From positions 1 to 51,377 of the forward strand of contig CALMCL010000016.1 in assembly GCA_937862905.1 (NCBI GenBank): 51,377 nucleotides of DNA, given 5' to 3'. Source of the stretch: an uncultured Burkholderiaceae bacterium (GTDB taxonomy: Bacteria; Pseudomonadota; Gammaproteobacteria; Burkholderiales; Burkholderiaceae). The position numbers and the translations under genes were made by a program. The notes below the pieces were generated by a model, which was given only the letters and a program-made list of their open reading frames with translations, searched no databases and was not told the DNA's origin. This document shows, in pieces, positions 18,619 to 28,353 of the stretch (positions within the stretch are counted from its first letter, which is position 1; each line of letters starts with the position of its first letter).

Positions 18619-19563
18619 ATGCAAAATACCCAACGTAAAGGCATTATCTTGGCAGGTGGATCAGGCACACGCCTGTACCCGATCACCTATTCGGTGTCTA
18701 AACAACTGCTGCCGATTTACGACAAACCCATGATCTACTACCCCCTTTGTGTCTTGATGCTGGCGGGAATTAAAGAAATTTTAATCATCAGCACGCCTCA
18801 AGATTTGAGTCGATTTGAAGCCCTGCTGGGCGATGGCAGTCAATGGGGTATGGCTTTCAGCTATATTGAGCAACCCTCGCCCGATGGCTTGGCTCAAGCA
18901 TTCATCTTGGGTGAGGATTTCCTTGACGGCGCACCCGCAGCATTGGTTTTGGGCGACAATATTTTCTTCGGACATGACTTGCAGCCCATGTTACAAAATG
19001 CTTGCAAACAAGAAGTGGGTGCAACCGTATTTTCATACCACGTCACAGATCCTGAGCGTTATGGCGTGGTCGAGTTTGATGAGAACCAAAAAGCCATTTC
19101 CATCGAAGAAAAGCCCGCCCACCCCAAGTCCAACTATGCAGTCACAGGCTTATACTTTTATGATGAACATGTGGTTGAACTGGCCAAAACAATCAAACCA
19201 TCCAAACGCGGCGAATTGGAAATCACCGATTTAAACCAAATTTATTTGGACAAAGGCTTATTGACCGTACAAACCATGGGTCGTGGCTTTGCTTGGCTGG
19301 ACACAGGCACGCACGAATCATTACACGATGCAGGCTCATTCGTTGCTTCCATACAAAAACGCCAAGGCCTACAGGTGGCTTGCATTGAAGAGGTTGCCTA
19401 CCGCTTGGGCTATATTGACGAAGAACAACTCGCCAAATTGGCTCAACCGCTGCTCAAAAGTGATTACGGTCAATATTTAAAACGCATCGTTGATCAAAAA
19501 AAACCAATAAGGCCCAACAATGAACATCATCGACACCCTCATCTCCGAAGTCAAAATCATTGA
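18619..19563 (+). CDS. rfbA: Glucose-1-phosphate thymidylyltransferase, with an out-of-frame-looking tail
   Basis: RmlA makes dTDP-glucose from dTTP and glucose 1-phosphate. The nucleotide motif [11 protein letters not shown] lies near residue 13, and [16 protein letters not shown] and EEKP follow in the usual order. The predicted protein has 314 residues, longer than the usual 290-300. The extra 20 residues after Asp292 follow a run of eight A (19496-19503) and overlap rfbC by 44 bp. One A fewer would end the protein at a TAA seven bases later as ...DQKNQ, the expected length and without overlap. So the tail is either a sequence error, a real indel, or a site of slippage. The enzyme core is intact. 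Confidence 0.93.
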   Translation: MQNTQRKGIILAGGSGTRLYPITYSVSKQLLPIYDKPMIYYPLCVLMLAGIKEILIISTPQDLSRFEALLGDGSQWGMAFSYIEQPSPDGLAQAFILGEDFLDGAPAALVLGDNIFFGHDLQPMLQNACKQEVGATVFSYHVTDPERYGVVEFDENQKAISIEEKPAHPKSNYAVTGLYFYDEHVVELAKTIKPSKRGELEITDLNQIYLDKGLLTVQTMGRGFAWLDTGTHESLHDAGSFVASIQKRQGLQVACIEEVAYRLGYIDEEQLAKLAQPLLKSDYGQYLKRIVDQKKPIRPNNEHHRHPHLRSQNH

Positions 19564-20065
19564 ACCCGCAGTGTTTGGCGATGCACGTGGCTTTTTCTTT
19601 GAAAGCTTCAATGAGCAAAAATTTCAAGCGGCCACGCAGGTCACCTTGCCCTTTGTGCAAGACAACCATTCACGTTCGTCCAAAGGCGTTCTGCGCGGAC
19701 TGCACTATCAAATTGAACGTGCGCAGGGCAAACTGGTGCGTGTTGTCAGCGGTGCGGTGATTGATGTCGCAGTCGATTTACGCCGTTCATCCCCTACATT
19801 TAAACAATGGGTTGCGGTTGAGCTTTCAGGAGACAACCACCGTCAACTGTGGGTTCCACCTGGCTTTGGTCATGGTTTTGTGGTCATTTCAGATACCGCT
19901 GATTTTCTATACAAAACAACAGATTACTGGTTCAAGGAGCACGAGCGCGCCGTTCGCTGGGACGATCCAACGCTTGCCGTGGATTGGGGCTACACAGGAG
20001 AGGTGTCTTTGTCTGCGAAAGACATGGACGCCCCTTATTTAGCAGATGCGGAGTTATTCGAATGA
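19520..20065 (+). CDS. rfbC: dTDP-4-dehydrorhamnose 3,5-epimerase
   Basis: A 181-residue cupin-fold epimerase (RmlC) acting on dTDP-4-keto-6-deoxyglucose. Visible family features are [14 protein letters not shown] near residue 21, the [18 protein letters not shown] substrate pocket near 48-65 and the [10 protein letters not shown] segment near 112. The start overlaps the predicted rfbA tail by 44 bp, and the TGA overlaps the rfbD ATG (ATGA), so translation is coupled to rfbD. Confidence 0.95.
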   Translation: MNIIDTLISEVKIIEPAVFGDARGFFFESFNEQKFQAATQVTLPFVQDNHSRSSKGVLRGLHYQIERAQGKLVRVVSGAVIDVAVDLRRSSPTFKQWVAVELSGDNHRQLWVPPGFGHGFVVISDTADFLYKTTDYWFKEHERAVRWDDPTLAVDWGYTGEVSLSAKDMDAPYLADAELFE

Positions 20066-20925
20066 ATGCCATCAAAACCAATCCAAGAATTTTATTGACG
20101 GGCTCAACAGGTCAAGTGGGCGGCGTATTGCTCAAAATGCTCCCCATGATGACCGACCAATTATGGGCACCCACCCGCCAAGAACTTGACCTGTATGATG
20201 CCGAAAGCATCACCACAGCGGTTCGGCAATTCAATCCCGACATCATCATCAATCCTGCCGCCTACACTGCGGTGGATCAGGCGGAAGACGATGCAGACAA
20301 CTGCTACATTGTGAATGAAACAGCGGTCAAGCTGTTGGCTCAAACGCTTAAGCAAGTCAACCCCAACGGGGTCTTTATCCATTACTCAACAGACTATGTG
20401 TTCGACGGCACCAAAACAGAACCCTATTCAGAAACAGATGCAACCAACCCCCAAAGCATATACGGGAAAAGTAAACTTGCTGGCGAGCATGCATTGATCG
20501 ACTCGGGCATTTCTCACCTCATTTTCAGAACGAGCTGGGTCTACTCTCTTTTTGGGAAAAATTTCGTCAACACCATTAAACGTCTGGCAGTTGAGCGCAC
20601 AGAGTTAACCATTGTGTCGGATCAACTGGGCGCACCCACATCGGCATTAGAAATTGCAACGGTCACATTACTGGCCATCAAACACTTGCAAATGACCCCC
20701 ATCCAAACAGCACATTCAATATGGGGCATCTACAACCTAACAGGTAAAGAAATGCTCAGTTGGTATGAATTTGCACAAAAGATTGTCGCCCAAATGAACC
20801 TTGACTCCCCCCCCGAGATCAAGCCACAGCTCACAAAAGATTACCCGTTTAAAGCCCCAAGGCCACTCAACAGCAGGCTTTCAGGTGAAAAAATAAAAAT
20901 TTTCACGGGTTCTCATCAAGACTGA
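20062..20925 (+). CDS. rfbD: dTDP-4-dehydrorhamnose reductase
   Basis: A 287-residue reductase (RmlD), last step to dTDP-L-rhamnose using NADPH. GSTGQVGG lies near residue 13, the conserved NPAAYTAVDQAE near 66, STDYVFDG near 108 and YGKSKLAGE (Tyr-x3-Lys) near 134. The C-terminus after RPLNSRLS is a little short and lacks the usual ...W.GL helix, so it may be trimmed. A run of eight C (20807-20814) lies in frame near residue 250. The start overlaps the rfbC stop. Confidence 0.93.
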   Translation: MNAIKTNPRILLTGSTGQVGGVLLKMLPMMTDQLWAPTRQELDLYDAESITTAVRQFNPDIIINPAAYTAVDQAEDDADNCYIVNETAVKLLAQTLKQVNPNGVFIHYSTDYVFDGTKTEPYSETDATNPQSIYGKSKLAGEHALIDSGISHLIFRTSWVYSLFGKNFVNTIKRLAVERTELTIVSDQLGAPTSALEIATVTLLAIKHLQMTPIQTAHSIWGIYNLTGKEMLSWYEFAQKIVAQMNLDSPPEIKPQLTKDYPFKAPRPLNSRLSGEKIKIFTGSHQD

Positions 20926-21011
20926 TTATTTTCTCTGCTACGATTGCGCCATACGCTAAAAGATCATCTTAAAAAAACCAATCATTCACAAAAATACCCT
21001 ACGAGACCATT

Positions 21012-22427
21012 ATGCTCATTCCCATTATCCTATCTGGTGGCGCAGGTACGCGCCTTTGGCCCGCATCACGTCAAGCATTCCCCAAACCTTTCATGAGCCT
21101 GGGTGGAAGCCCTCTGCTTCAACAAGCAATCGAACGCGGCATGGCTTGTGGTACGGAAGAAGTGATGATTGTCACCAATCAGGACTACCTATACTTGACA
21201 AAAACCTTGCTCAAAGACATGCCAGACCAACCGCATGCAAGCTATCTGCTCGAGCCCAAAGGGCGCAACACCGCCCCCGCGATTGCTTTGGCCGCACTCG
21301 CCTGCGAAGCCACTTATGGTAAAGATGCGGTCATGCTGGTTCTCCCTGCAGACCACCTGATCCCAGACACCGAATCCTTTGTCACCAACGTCCTCGAAGC
21401 CAAACGTCACGCATTGCAAGGTCAACTCGTCACCTTTGGTATTTCTCCAACCACACCCGACACTGGTTTTGGTTACATTGAAGTTGAAAAAACAGCGCGA
21501 ACCGCTCAAAAAGCCCTGCGCTTTGTGGAAAAACCCGATTTAGCCACAGCCCAAGAATATTTGGCTATAGGCCGCTATTACTGGAACAGCGGCATGTTTT
21601 GCTTCACAGCAGGCACGATTCTTGACGCATTCAGAGCACACTCGCCCGAAGTCCTTGAAGCCGCTCAAATCACCATGAGCCATGCCAAGACCACGGATGA
21701 AGTCACCAAATTTGAAGCCCATGACTTCAACATTCAACCCGACATCTCCATCGACTACGCCGTCATGGAGCGTGCCAACAACGTCACCCTCGTCCCCGCA
21801 AAATTTGGCTGGAGCGATGTAGGCTCATGGCCAGCAGTCGCCAACGCCAACACCTCAGACACCAACGGCAATACTTTCCTTGCCGACGTTGTCTCCGTTG
21901 ACACCCACGACACCCATGTTCAAATCGAATCACACACGGCCAAAGTGGTCGCCACCATTGGCCTTGAAAACTTAGTCATTGTAGACACCCCCGACGCCTT
22001 ACTGGTGGCCCATAAAAACTCAGCACAAAAAGTCAAAAACATCGTCGATGCCCTCAAAACCCGCAAACACGAATCCACCATATTGCCCGCAGCTGTCAAC
22101 CGCCCGTGGGGCACATACGCCACCCTCAAAGAAGAATCTGGCTACAAAGTGAAACGCATCACCGTCGCCACAGGACAATCCCTCAGCCTACAATACCATC
22201 ACAAACGTGCAGAACATTGGGTCGTCGTCCAAGGCACTGGATTGGTACAAATCGGCGACACCGAATACACCACTCAACCAGGTGAGCACCGCTACATCCC
22301 TTTAGGCGAAAAACACCGTTTGACCAACATCGGCGAAGAAGAACTGGTTTTGATTGAAGTGCAATGCGGTGGGTACTTGGGTGAAGACGACATTGTACGG
22401 TTGAATGACATTTACGGACGTGCTTAA
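21012..22427 (+). CDS. manC: Mannose-1-phosphate guanylyltransferase / mannose-6-phosphate isomerase
   Basis: A 471-residue bifunctional type II enzyme (ManC/AlgA/WbpW). The N-terminal nucleotidyltransferase has GGAGTRLWPASR near residue 9 with FPKPF following, and FVEKP near 170. The C-terminal cupin (phosphomannose isomerase) holds LQYHHKRAEHWVVVQGTG near 393 and the closing ECGG-like VQCGGYLGEDDIVR. It supplies GDP-mannose, the precursor for gmd and rmd further along. An 86-bp AT-rich gap separates it from rfbD, so an internal promoter is possible. Confidence 0.95.
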   Translation: MLIPIILSGGAGTRLWPASRQAFPKPFMSLGGSPLLQQAIERGMACGTEEVMIVTNQDYLYLTKTLLKDMPDQPHASYLLEPKGRNTAPAIALAALACEATYGKDAVMLVLPADHLIPDTESFVTNVLEAKRHALQGQLVTFGISPTTPDTGFGYIEVEKTARTAQKALRFVEKPDLATAQEYLAIGRYYWNSGMFCFTAGTILDAFRAHSPEVLEAAQITMSHAKTTDEVTKFEAHDFNIQPDISIDYAVMERANNVTLVPAKFGWSDVGSWPAVANANTSDTNGNTFLADVVSVDTHDTHVQIESHTAKVVATIGLENLVIVDTPDALLVAHKNSAQKVKNIVDALKTRKHESTILPAAVNRPWGTYATLKEESGYKVKRITVATGQSLSLQYHHKRAEHWVVVQGTGLVQIGDTEYTTQPGEHRYIPLGEKHRLTNIGEEELVLIEVQCGGYLGEDDIVRLNDIYGRA

Positions 22428-22437
22428 CTTTTCAAAA

Positions 22438-22512
22438 CCAGCTATCAAGCTGGCTCACGAATTAATTCAACTAGGTAGGGCCTACTTAAGCTTTATAGTT
22501 AATGCCCTACCT
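22438..22512 (+). terminator. Two hairpins after manC, weak terminator or processing site
   Basis: CCAGCT-ATCA-AGCTGG (22438-22453) lies just past the manC stop. AGGTAGGGC ... GCCCTACCT (22473-22481 / 22504-22512) is a perfect 9-bp stem with a 22-nt loop followed by TTATT. The T-run is short, so read-through into the next gene is likely. Confidence 0.5.
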
Positions 22513-22559
22513 TTATTAAATATAGCATAGCCAGCACTTTAATCTTAATAAAGTAAAAA

Positions 22560-23786
22560 ATGAAAAAAATAGCCCTTGTTTCTACGTATCACATTAATTG
22601 CGGCATCGCCCGTTTCGCAGAAATTTTAGAAAGCTCAATAATCGATGCAGAGATCACTGTGTTCCCTTTACATAGAAACGAACTCAAAGAATCATTTGGT
22701 GGAACACAAGAATCTGCAAACAAATTTATTACTAACCTAGTAGAAAGCCTTAAAAATTTTGATGCTGTTTGCATCCAATATGAATATAGCCTGCTTTCAG
22801 ACTCCACATCTGAATCAACTAAAAGACTAATTCAAATTGTTCAAGCAAATCCAAATACAACAGTTACTTTTCATACTATTTATAACAAAACAGCCAAACC
22901 CAAATCAAGCGGGGCACTCAAAAGCTTTTTGAAATTGAATTTTAAAGAGTCAGCTCGCCGCCTCTTACACCATAGAACAGCTTATACAGGGCACACCCTA
23001 GAAGAAAACTTATTTAAAAAATTAGCAATGATTGGAACTAAAATTATTGTACATACTCAATCAAGCACATCCTTACTTAAAAACAACTTTCAACTAAAAA
23101 AAGTATTTTCACATCCCTTGTCTTACACAAGCGAAGCGGATAAAGAAAAATATAAGCACAGCACATGCAAAGCTAATGTTTTGCACAAATTAGGATTGGA
23201 AGATGACAGCTATTTAATAGGTGTTTTTGGGTTTTTGGGTGACTACAAGGGATTTGACTATGCTATTGACACTTTGAGTTTATTGGATAAAAAATACAAA
23301 TTGCTTATATGCGGAGGACTACACCCAAGCGCAATAAAACACAACAATACAACCGACGTTAACACACTGCTAAATAAAATAAAACTCAACAAAGAATTGA
23401 TTAAAAATCAAATACCATTAAGAGAAAGAGTGTTTTTCTTAGGTAGTTTAGAGGATGATGAAATGTACGAAACGATAGCCGCAATGGATATGTGCTGGCT
23501 ACCCTACAGGGAAGTTGGTCAAGAAGCATCAGCTATTGCATCTGAGGTATCCGAGCTAGGTAAGCGAGTAGTTCTTGCAAGAACAAATACTTTTGAAGAA
23601 TATAGAAAATTCAAAATGCGAAATGACACATTATTTTTTGAGATAGGCAACACCGCGGAGCTTCGCTTAAAAACCCTGCGGTATGACGAAATGACTGAGA
23701 AACAACATTTGGAAAATACAGCAAACATTACTAACCACCTTCAAATGCAAAGTAATTTTTATTTACAAATTCTTTTAAATGAATAA
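22560..23786 (+). CDS. Glycosyltransferase, GT-B fold, AT-rich and probably imported
   Basis: A 408-residue protein resembling GT4-type glycosyltransferases. The N-terminal STYHINCGIARFAEIL matches the start of donor-retaining GT-B enzymes. The C-terminal half has GVFGFLGDYKGFDYAIDTL near residues 222-240 and the VFFLGSLEDDEMYETIAAMDMCWLPY segment, with EASAIASE in place of the usual E-x7-E motif. The coding sequence is visibly richer in A and T than its neighbours: the 60 bases from 23041 hold 15 G+C, against 28 in the 60 bases from 25081 in manB. It overlaps manB by 8 bp. By position it may correspond to the third rhamnosyltransferase of an A-band-like locus; the sugar it adds is not known. 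Confidence 0.8.
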   Translation: MKKIALVSTYHINCGIARFAEILESSIIDAEITVFPLHRNELKESFGGTQESANKFITNLVESLKNFDAVCIQYEYSLLSDSTSESTKRLIQIVQANPNTTVTFHTIYNKTAKPKSSGALKSFLKLNFKESARRLLHHRTAYTGHTLEENLFKKLAMIGTKIIVHTQSSTSLLKNNFQLKKVFSHPLSYTSEADKEKYKHSTCKANVLHKLGLEDDSYLIGVFGFLGDYKGFDYAIDTLSLLDKKYKLLICGGLHPSAIKHNNTTDVNTLLNKIKLNKELIKNQIPLRERVFFLGSLEDDEMYETIAAMDMCWLPYREVGQEASAIASEVSELGKRVVLARTNTFEEYRKFKMRNDTLFFEIGNTAELRLKTLRYDEMTEKQHLENTANITNHLQMQSNFYLQILLNE

Positions 23787-25260
23787 CAAATTTATGAACG
23801 CTTTCAGCAGAACTGTGGCATTTGGCACCAGTGGTGCACGGGGTTTGGTTGTGGACATGACCGACCTCGTGTGCTATTCGTACACCCAAGCTTTTTTACG
23901 TTATTTACAGGCTTCAAATCAATGGCAACAAGGGCAAGCTGTGGTCATTGGTGGCGATTTACGTCCCAGCACGCCACGCATCATGGCGGCTTGCGCTAAA
24001 GCGTGCGTGGATTTTGGCTCGCCCGTGATCAATGCAGGTGATGTCCCCTCTCCTGCGGTTGCATTGCATGGTTTCCTTCACAAACTTCCCTCTTTGATGA
24101 TCACAGGCAGTCACATTCCTGATGATCGCAACGGCATCAAGTTCAACACCCCCACGGGTGAAATTCTAAAAGCTGATGAACAAGGCATCTCCAGCCAGTC
24201 CATTGCTGTGCCCGAAGGTGAGTTTGATTCAAACGGCATGCTGTCAACACGGTTTTTGCTCCCAGAGATTGATCCAACCATACGCCTCAATTACATTGAA
24301 CGTTACTCAACATTTTTTGGGGGTGTTTTAACAGGGCAAACTGTCGGCGTGTATCAACATTCAGCCGTTGGACGTGACATCGTGATGGACATCTTGCGGG
24401 CATTGGGAGCGCACCCTATTGCATTGGGTCGTTCGGACACATTCATCCCAGTTGACACAGAGGCCATTCGTCCTGAAGATGTGGCATTGGCCAAACAGTG
24501 GGCCAGCGAGCATCAACTGGATGCGATCGTGTCCACCGATGGTGATTCGGATCGCCCCCTCGTATCCGATGAACACGGTGAGTGGTTGCGCGGTGATGTG
24601 CTGGGCATTTTGTGCGCTCAATTTTTAAACTGCACCGATGTGGTCACCCCAGTCAGCAGCAACAGTGCGTTGGAGAAGTCGAACTTATTCAACAGCACGG
24701 TGCGCACACGCATTGGTTCACCTTACGTGATTGAGGGCATGAAACAATTGCTGTCAGAAAACAAACCCACGGTCGCAGGCTATGAAGCAAATGGGGGCTT
24801 TTTACTCGCCAGTGCAGTCCATCAACATGGTAAAATCCTGTCCGAGCTGCCCACGCGGGATGCGGTGATTGTGATGTTGTGCATTCTGGCGATGGCCAAG
24901 TCAAAGGAAACGAGCGTGTCTCAGCTTCCACAGCAGCTGCCTGCTCGTTTTACCGTCAGTGATCGCATCAAAAACTTTCCGACGGAAGTCAGTATGACTG
25001 AGTTGAAAAAACTGTCGCCCGATGATGCCGAAGCACAAAAAAAACTGCTGACGGAGATGTTTGGTCACATCTCTGGACAAGTGGTGGCGGTGAATCAAAC
25101 CGATGGTTTACGAATGAGCTTTGCCAATGACGAGATCATTCACTTGCGCCCTTCAGGTAATGCACCTGAATTGCGTTGTTATACAGAAGCCACGTCTCCA
25201 GAACGTGCGCATGAAATCAATCAAGCTTGCATGGGTGTATTGAGCACTTGGCAAGCATAA
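23779..25260 (+). CDS. manB: Phosphomannomutase (phosphohexomutase family)
   Basis: A 493-residue alpha-D-phosphohexomutase, mannose 6-phosphate to mannose 1-phosphate, feeding ManC. FGTSGARG is near residue 15. The phosphoserine loop reads MITGSHIPDDRNGIKF (serine near 112) rather than the textbook TASHNP; variants of this form occur in a phosphomannomutase branch. The metal loop DGDSDRP is near 254, GYEANGG near 333, and the phosphate-binding RPSGNAPELR near 457. The ATG at 23779 overlaps the previous gene; 23794 is an alternative start. GC content returns to the level of the rest of the operon here. Confidence 0.9.
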   Translation: MNNKFMNAFSRTVAFGTSGARGLVVDMTDLVCYSYTQAFLRYLQASNQWQQGQAVVIGGDLRPSTPRIMAACAKACVDFGSPVINAGDVPSPAVALHGFLHKLPSLMITGSHIPDDRNGIKFNTPTGEILKADEQGISSQSIAVPEGEFDSNGMLSTRFLLPEIDPTIRLNYIERYSTFFGGVLTGQTVGVYQHSAVGRDIVMDILRALGAHPIALGRSDTFIPVDTEAIRPEDVALAKQWASEHQLDAIVSTDGDSDRPLVSDEHGEWLRGDVLGILCAQFLNCTDVVTPVSSNSALEKSNLFNSTVRTRIGSPYVIEGMKQLLSENKPTVAGYEANGGFLLASAVHQHGKILSELPTRDAVIVMLCILAMAKSKETSVSQLPQQLPARFTVSDRIKNFPTEVSMTELKKLSPDDAEAQKKLLTEMFGHISGQVVAVNQTDGLRMSFANDEIIHLRPSGNAPELRCYTEATSPERAHEINQACMGVLSTWQA

Positions 25261-25264
25261 TTAA

Positions 25265-26317
<1,053 letters not shown>

Positions 26318-26327
26318 GGTCGCATCC

Positions 26328-27209
26328 ATGCAAAAAACGGTTTTACTGACAGGCAGTCAAGGCTTCACGGGTCGATATGTTCGTGAAGCCTTGGTCAAAG
26401 ATGGATTTAACGTCGTTGGCTTGGTGCAAAGCAATGCCCAAGCCAACGATGTTGAGGCCAATCTATTGGACTTGGCCTCTTTACGAAAAGCTGTCGCTCA
26501 AGTTCGCCCACATTTCGTGATCCACTTGGCTGCCATTGCTTTTGTTGGCCACGCCAGTGCAGAGGATTTTTATCGAGTCAATTTATTTGGCACGCTCAAT
26601 CTGCTCGAAGCGCTACATGCTGAAAAAGCCCCCATCGAGAAAATCTTATTGTCGAGCAGTGCAAACATTTACGGCAACCCACCCGTGTCCAAAGTGGCTG
26701 AAACCATCCAGCCCGCGCCCATCAACCATTACGCCATGAGCAAATTGGCGATGGAGCACATGGCGCGCACATGGCTGGACAAATTGCCCATCATTTTTAC
26801 GCGCCCATTCAATTACACTGGTGTGGGTCAAGAAGGCAACTTTTTGATTCCTAAAATTGTCGATCACTTCAAACGACATGCTGATACGATTAAATTGGGC
26901 AACATTGATGTTGAACGTGAGTTCAATGACGTTCGCATGGTGGCTCAGGCTTACAGCGGCTTACTGCAACACGCCGATGCTGGGACAACCTTTAACCTGT
27001 GCTCTGGCATCGGTTATCGCCTGCAAGATGTTTTGGATTATTGCAGTGAATTGACAGGCCACAACATCACCATCGAAGTCGATCAAAACTTGGTGCGCGC
27101 CAATGAATTGCGCGTTCTGATTGGCGATCCGACGTTACTCAATCGGCAACTCCCTCAGCTTCCATCGTTTCATCTGAAACACACATTGACTTGGATGTTG
27201 GGTCTATAG
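26328..27209 (+). CDS. rmd: GDP-6-deoxy-D-mannose reductase (GDP-D-rhamnose synthesis)
   Basis: A 293-residue reductase that turns GDP-4-keto-6-deoxymannose into GDP-D-rhamnose. GSQGFTGRYV is at residues 9-18, the LSSSANIYG segment near 108-116 and YAMSKLAMEH (Tyr-x3-Lys) near 136. The motif style is that of Rmd rather than GDP-fucose synthase, whose nucleotide loop reads GMVGSAI. It starts 10 bp after gmd. An upstream in-frame ATG at 26274 would overlap gmd and bury the nucleotide motif. Confidence 0.88.
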   Translation: MQKTVLLTGSQGFTGRYVREALVKDGFNVVGLVQSNAQANDVEANLLDLASLRKAVAQVRPHFVIHLAAIAFVGHASAEDFYRVNLFGTLNLLEALHAEKAPIEKILLSSSANIYGNPPVSKVAETIQPAPINHYAMSKLAMEHMARTWLDKLPIIFTRPFNYTGVGQEGNFLIPKIVDHFKRHADTIKLGNIDVEREFNDVRMVAQAYSGLLQHADAGTTFNLCSGIGYRLQDVLDYCSELTGHNITIEVDQNLVRANELRVLIGDPTLLNRQLPQLPSFHLKHTLTWMLGL

Positions 27210-27210
27210 C

Positions 27211-28353
27211 ATGCGTGTCGCGATCGGATCCACCGTCTTGCAATATGGCCGCGCCAACGGCCACATTGATGGGATTGGCACTTATACCCAAGCCTTACTC
27301 CAATGTTATGCCCAACAACATCCAGATGAGTTCAATGAGTTTGTATTTCATAGCTTAAAAAGGAAAAAACTGATTGGGCATTTCGACGACATGCCCATTC
27401 CGTTTGCGCCCAATGTGCTTCAAAGTGCGCTCACATCCATGCCTTTTATAGGCAGTGGACGAACAAATCAATCGTATGATTTGTTCCACGCCACAGACCA
27501 CCTTATCCCTAAACTTAAAAACACCCCAGTGCTGGCCACGCTCATGGATCCCGTACCCATCATGCACCCAGAATGGGTTTCTGGCGGGAAAACACGGCCT
27601 TTAAAAAACTGGTTGTTTAAACGCTCAGCGCAATCAGCCGATCACTACGTCACCATTTCAGAATTTGTTGTTAAAGATTTGGTTGAACACTTTCGCATTC
27701 CCGAAGACAAAATTTCGGTCATTCCCCTTGGCGTGGATGCATTTTATTTCCAAAGAATTGCACAAACTGAAAAACAGGCTGTTTTAGATAAGTTCAAATT
27801 ACAAGCGGGCTTTTTTCTATTCATAGGCACATTGCAGCCTCGCAAAAACATCATGACCATTATTGAGGCTTTTCGCTCTTTACCCTTGGACATTCAAAAA
27901 CAACACCCGCTCATCATCGCTGGTGGCCAAGGCTGGCGTTCAAACCAAGAAATTCAAGCCCTTCAACAACTTGAAACGGAAGGGCTGGGGCGATGGCTCA
28001 ACTACGTGAGTGCAAACGAAAAAATTGCTTTATTACAATCGGCTTGTGCACTGGTCTTTCCTTCACTGTATGAAGGTTTTGGTTTGCCCGTATTAGAAGC
28101 TTTTGCATCCAACTTACCCGTCATCACATCCAACACCACGTCACTGGGTGAAGTCGCTGGAGAGGCCGCTTGGCTGGTTGACCCTTGCAGTCCATCGGCC
28201 ATAGCCCAAGCGATGCAAACATTGATCGAGTCATCCGAAATGGCCGACAATTTACGCATCAAAGGCATGCAGCGCGCTCAGGAATACACTTGGCAACGCA
28301 CCGCAGAGGCCACATGGGCATTGTATGAACAGATACTCGGGACAGCCAATTGA
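27211..28353 (+). CDS. GT4-family glycosyltransferase, WbpY-like
   Basis: A 380-residue GT-B glycosyltransferase. GIGTYTQALL near residue 21 begins the acceptor domain; FLFIGTLQPRKNIMTIIEAF near 207 and the E-x7-E motif EGFGLPVLEAF near 289 mark the sugar-nucleotide domain. It immediately follows gmd-rmd and precedes a WbpZ-like gene, as wbpY does in the P. aeruginosa A-band locus, so a D-rhamnosyltransferase role is likely but inferred. Its stop overlaps the next gene (TTGA). Confidence 0.87.
   Translation: MRVAIGSTVLQYGRANGHIDGIGTYTQALLQCYAQQHPDEFNEFVFHSLKRKKLIGHFDDMPIPFAPNVLQSALTSMPFIGSGRTNQSYDLFHATDHLIPKLKNTPVLATLMDPVPIMHPEWVSGGKTRPLKNWLFKRSAQSADHYVTISEFVVKDLVEHFRIPEDKISVIPLGVDAFYFQRIAQTEKQAVLDKFKLQAGFFLFIGTLQPRKNIMTIIEAFRSLPLDIQKQHPLIIAGGQGWRSNQEIQALQQLETEGLGRWLNYVSANEKIALLQSACALVFPSLYEGFGLPVLEAFASNLPVITSNTTSLGEVAGEAAWLVDPCSPSAIAQAMQTLIESSEMADNLRIKGMQRAQEYTWQRTAEATWALYEQILGTAN

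Noticed and set aside
23779..25260. ManB as a defective enzyme because the serine loop reads GSHIP
   Set aside because: The serine and all other metal and phosphate motifs are present and the GSHIP form is known in this enzyme group.
26328..27209. GDP-fucose synthase instead of Rmd
   Set aside because: The nucleotide loop is GSQGFTGRYV, not the GMVGSAI type, and the neighbours match a D-rhamnose locus.
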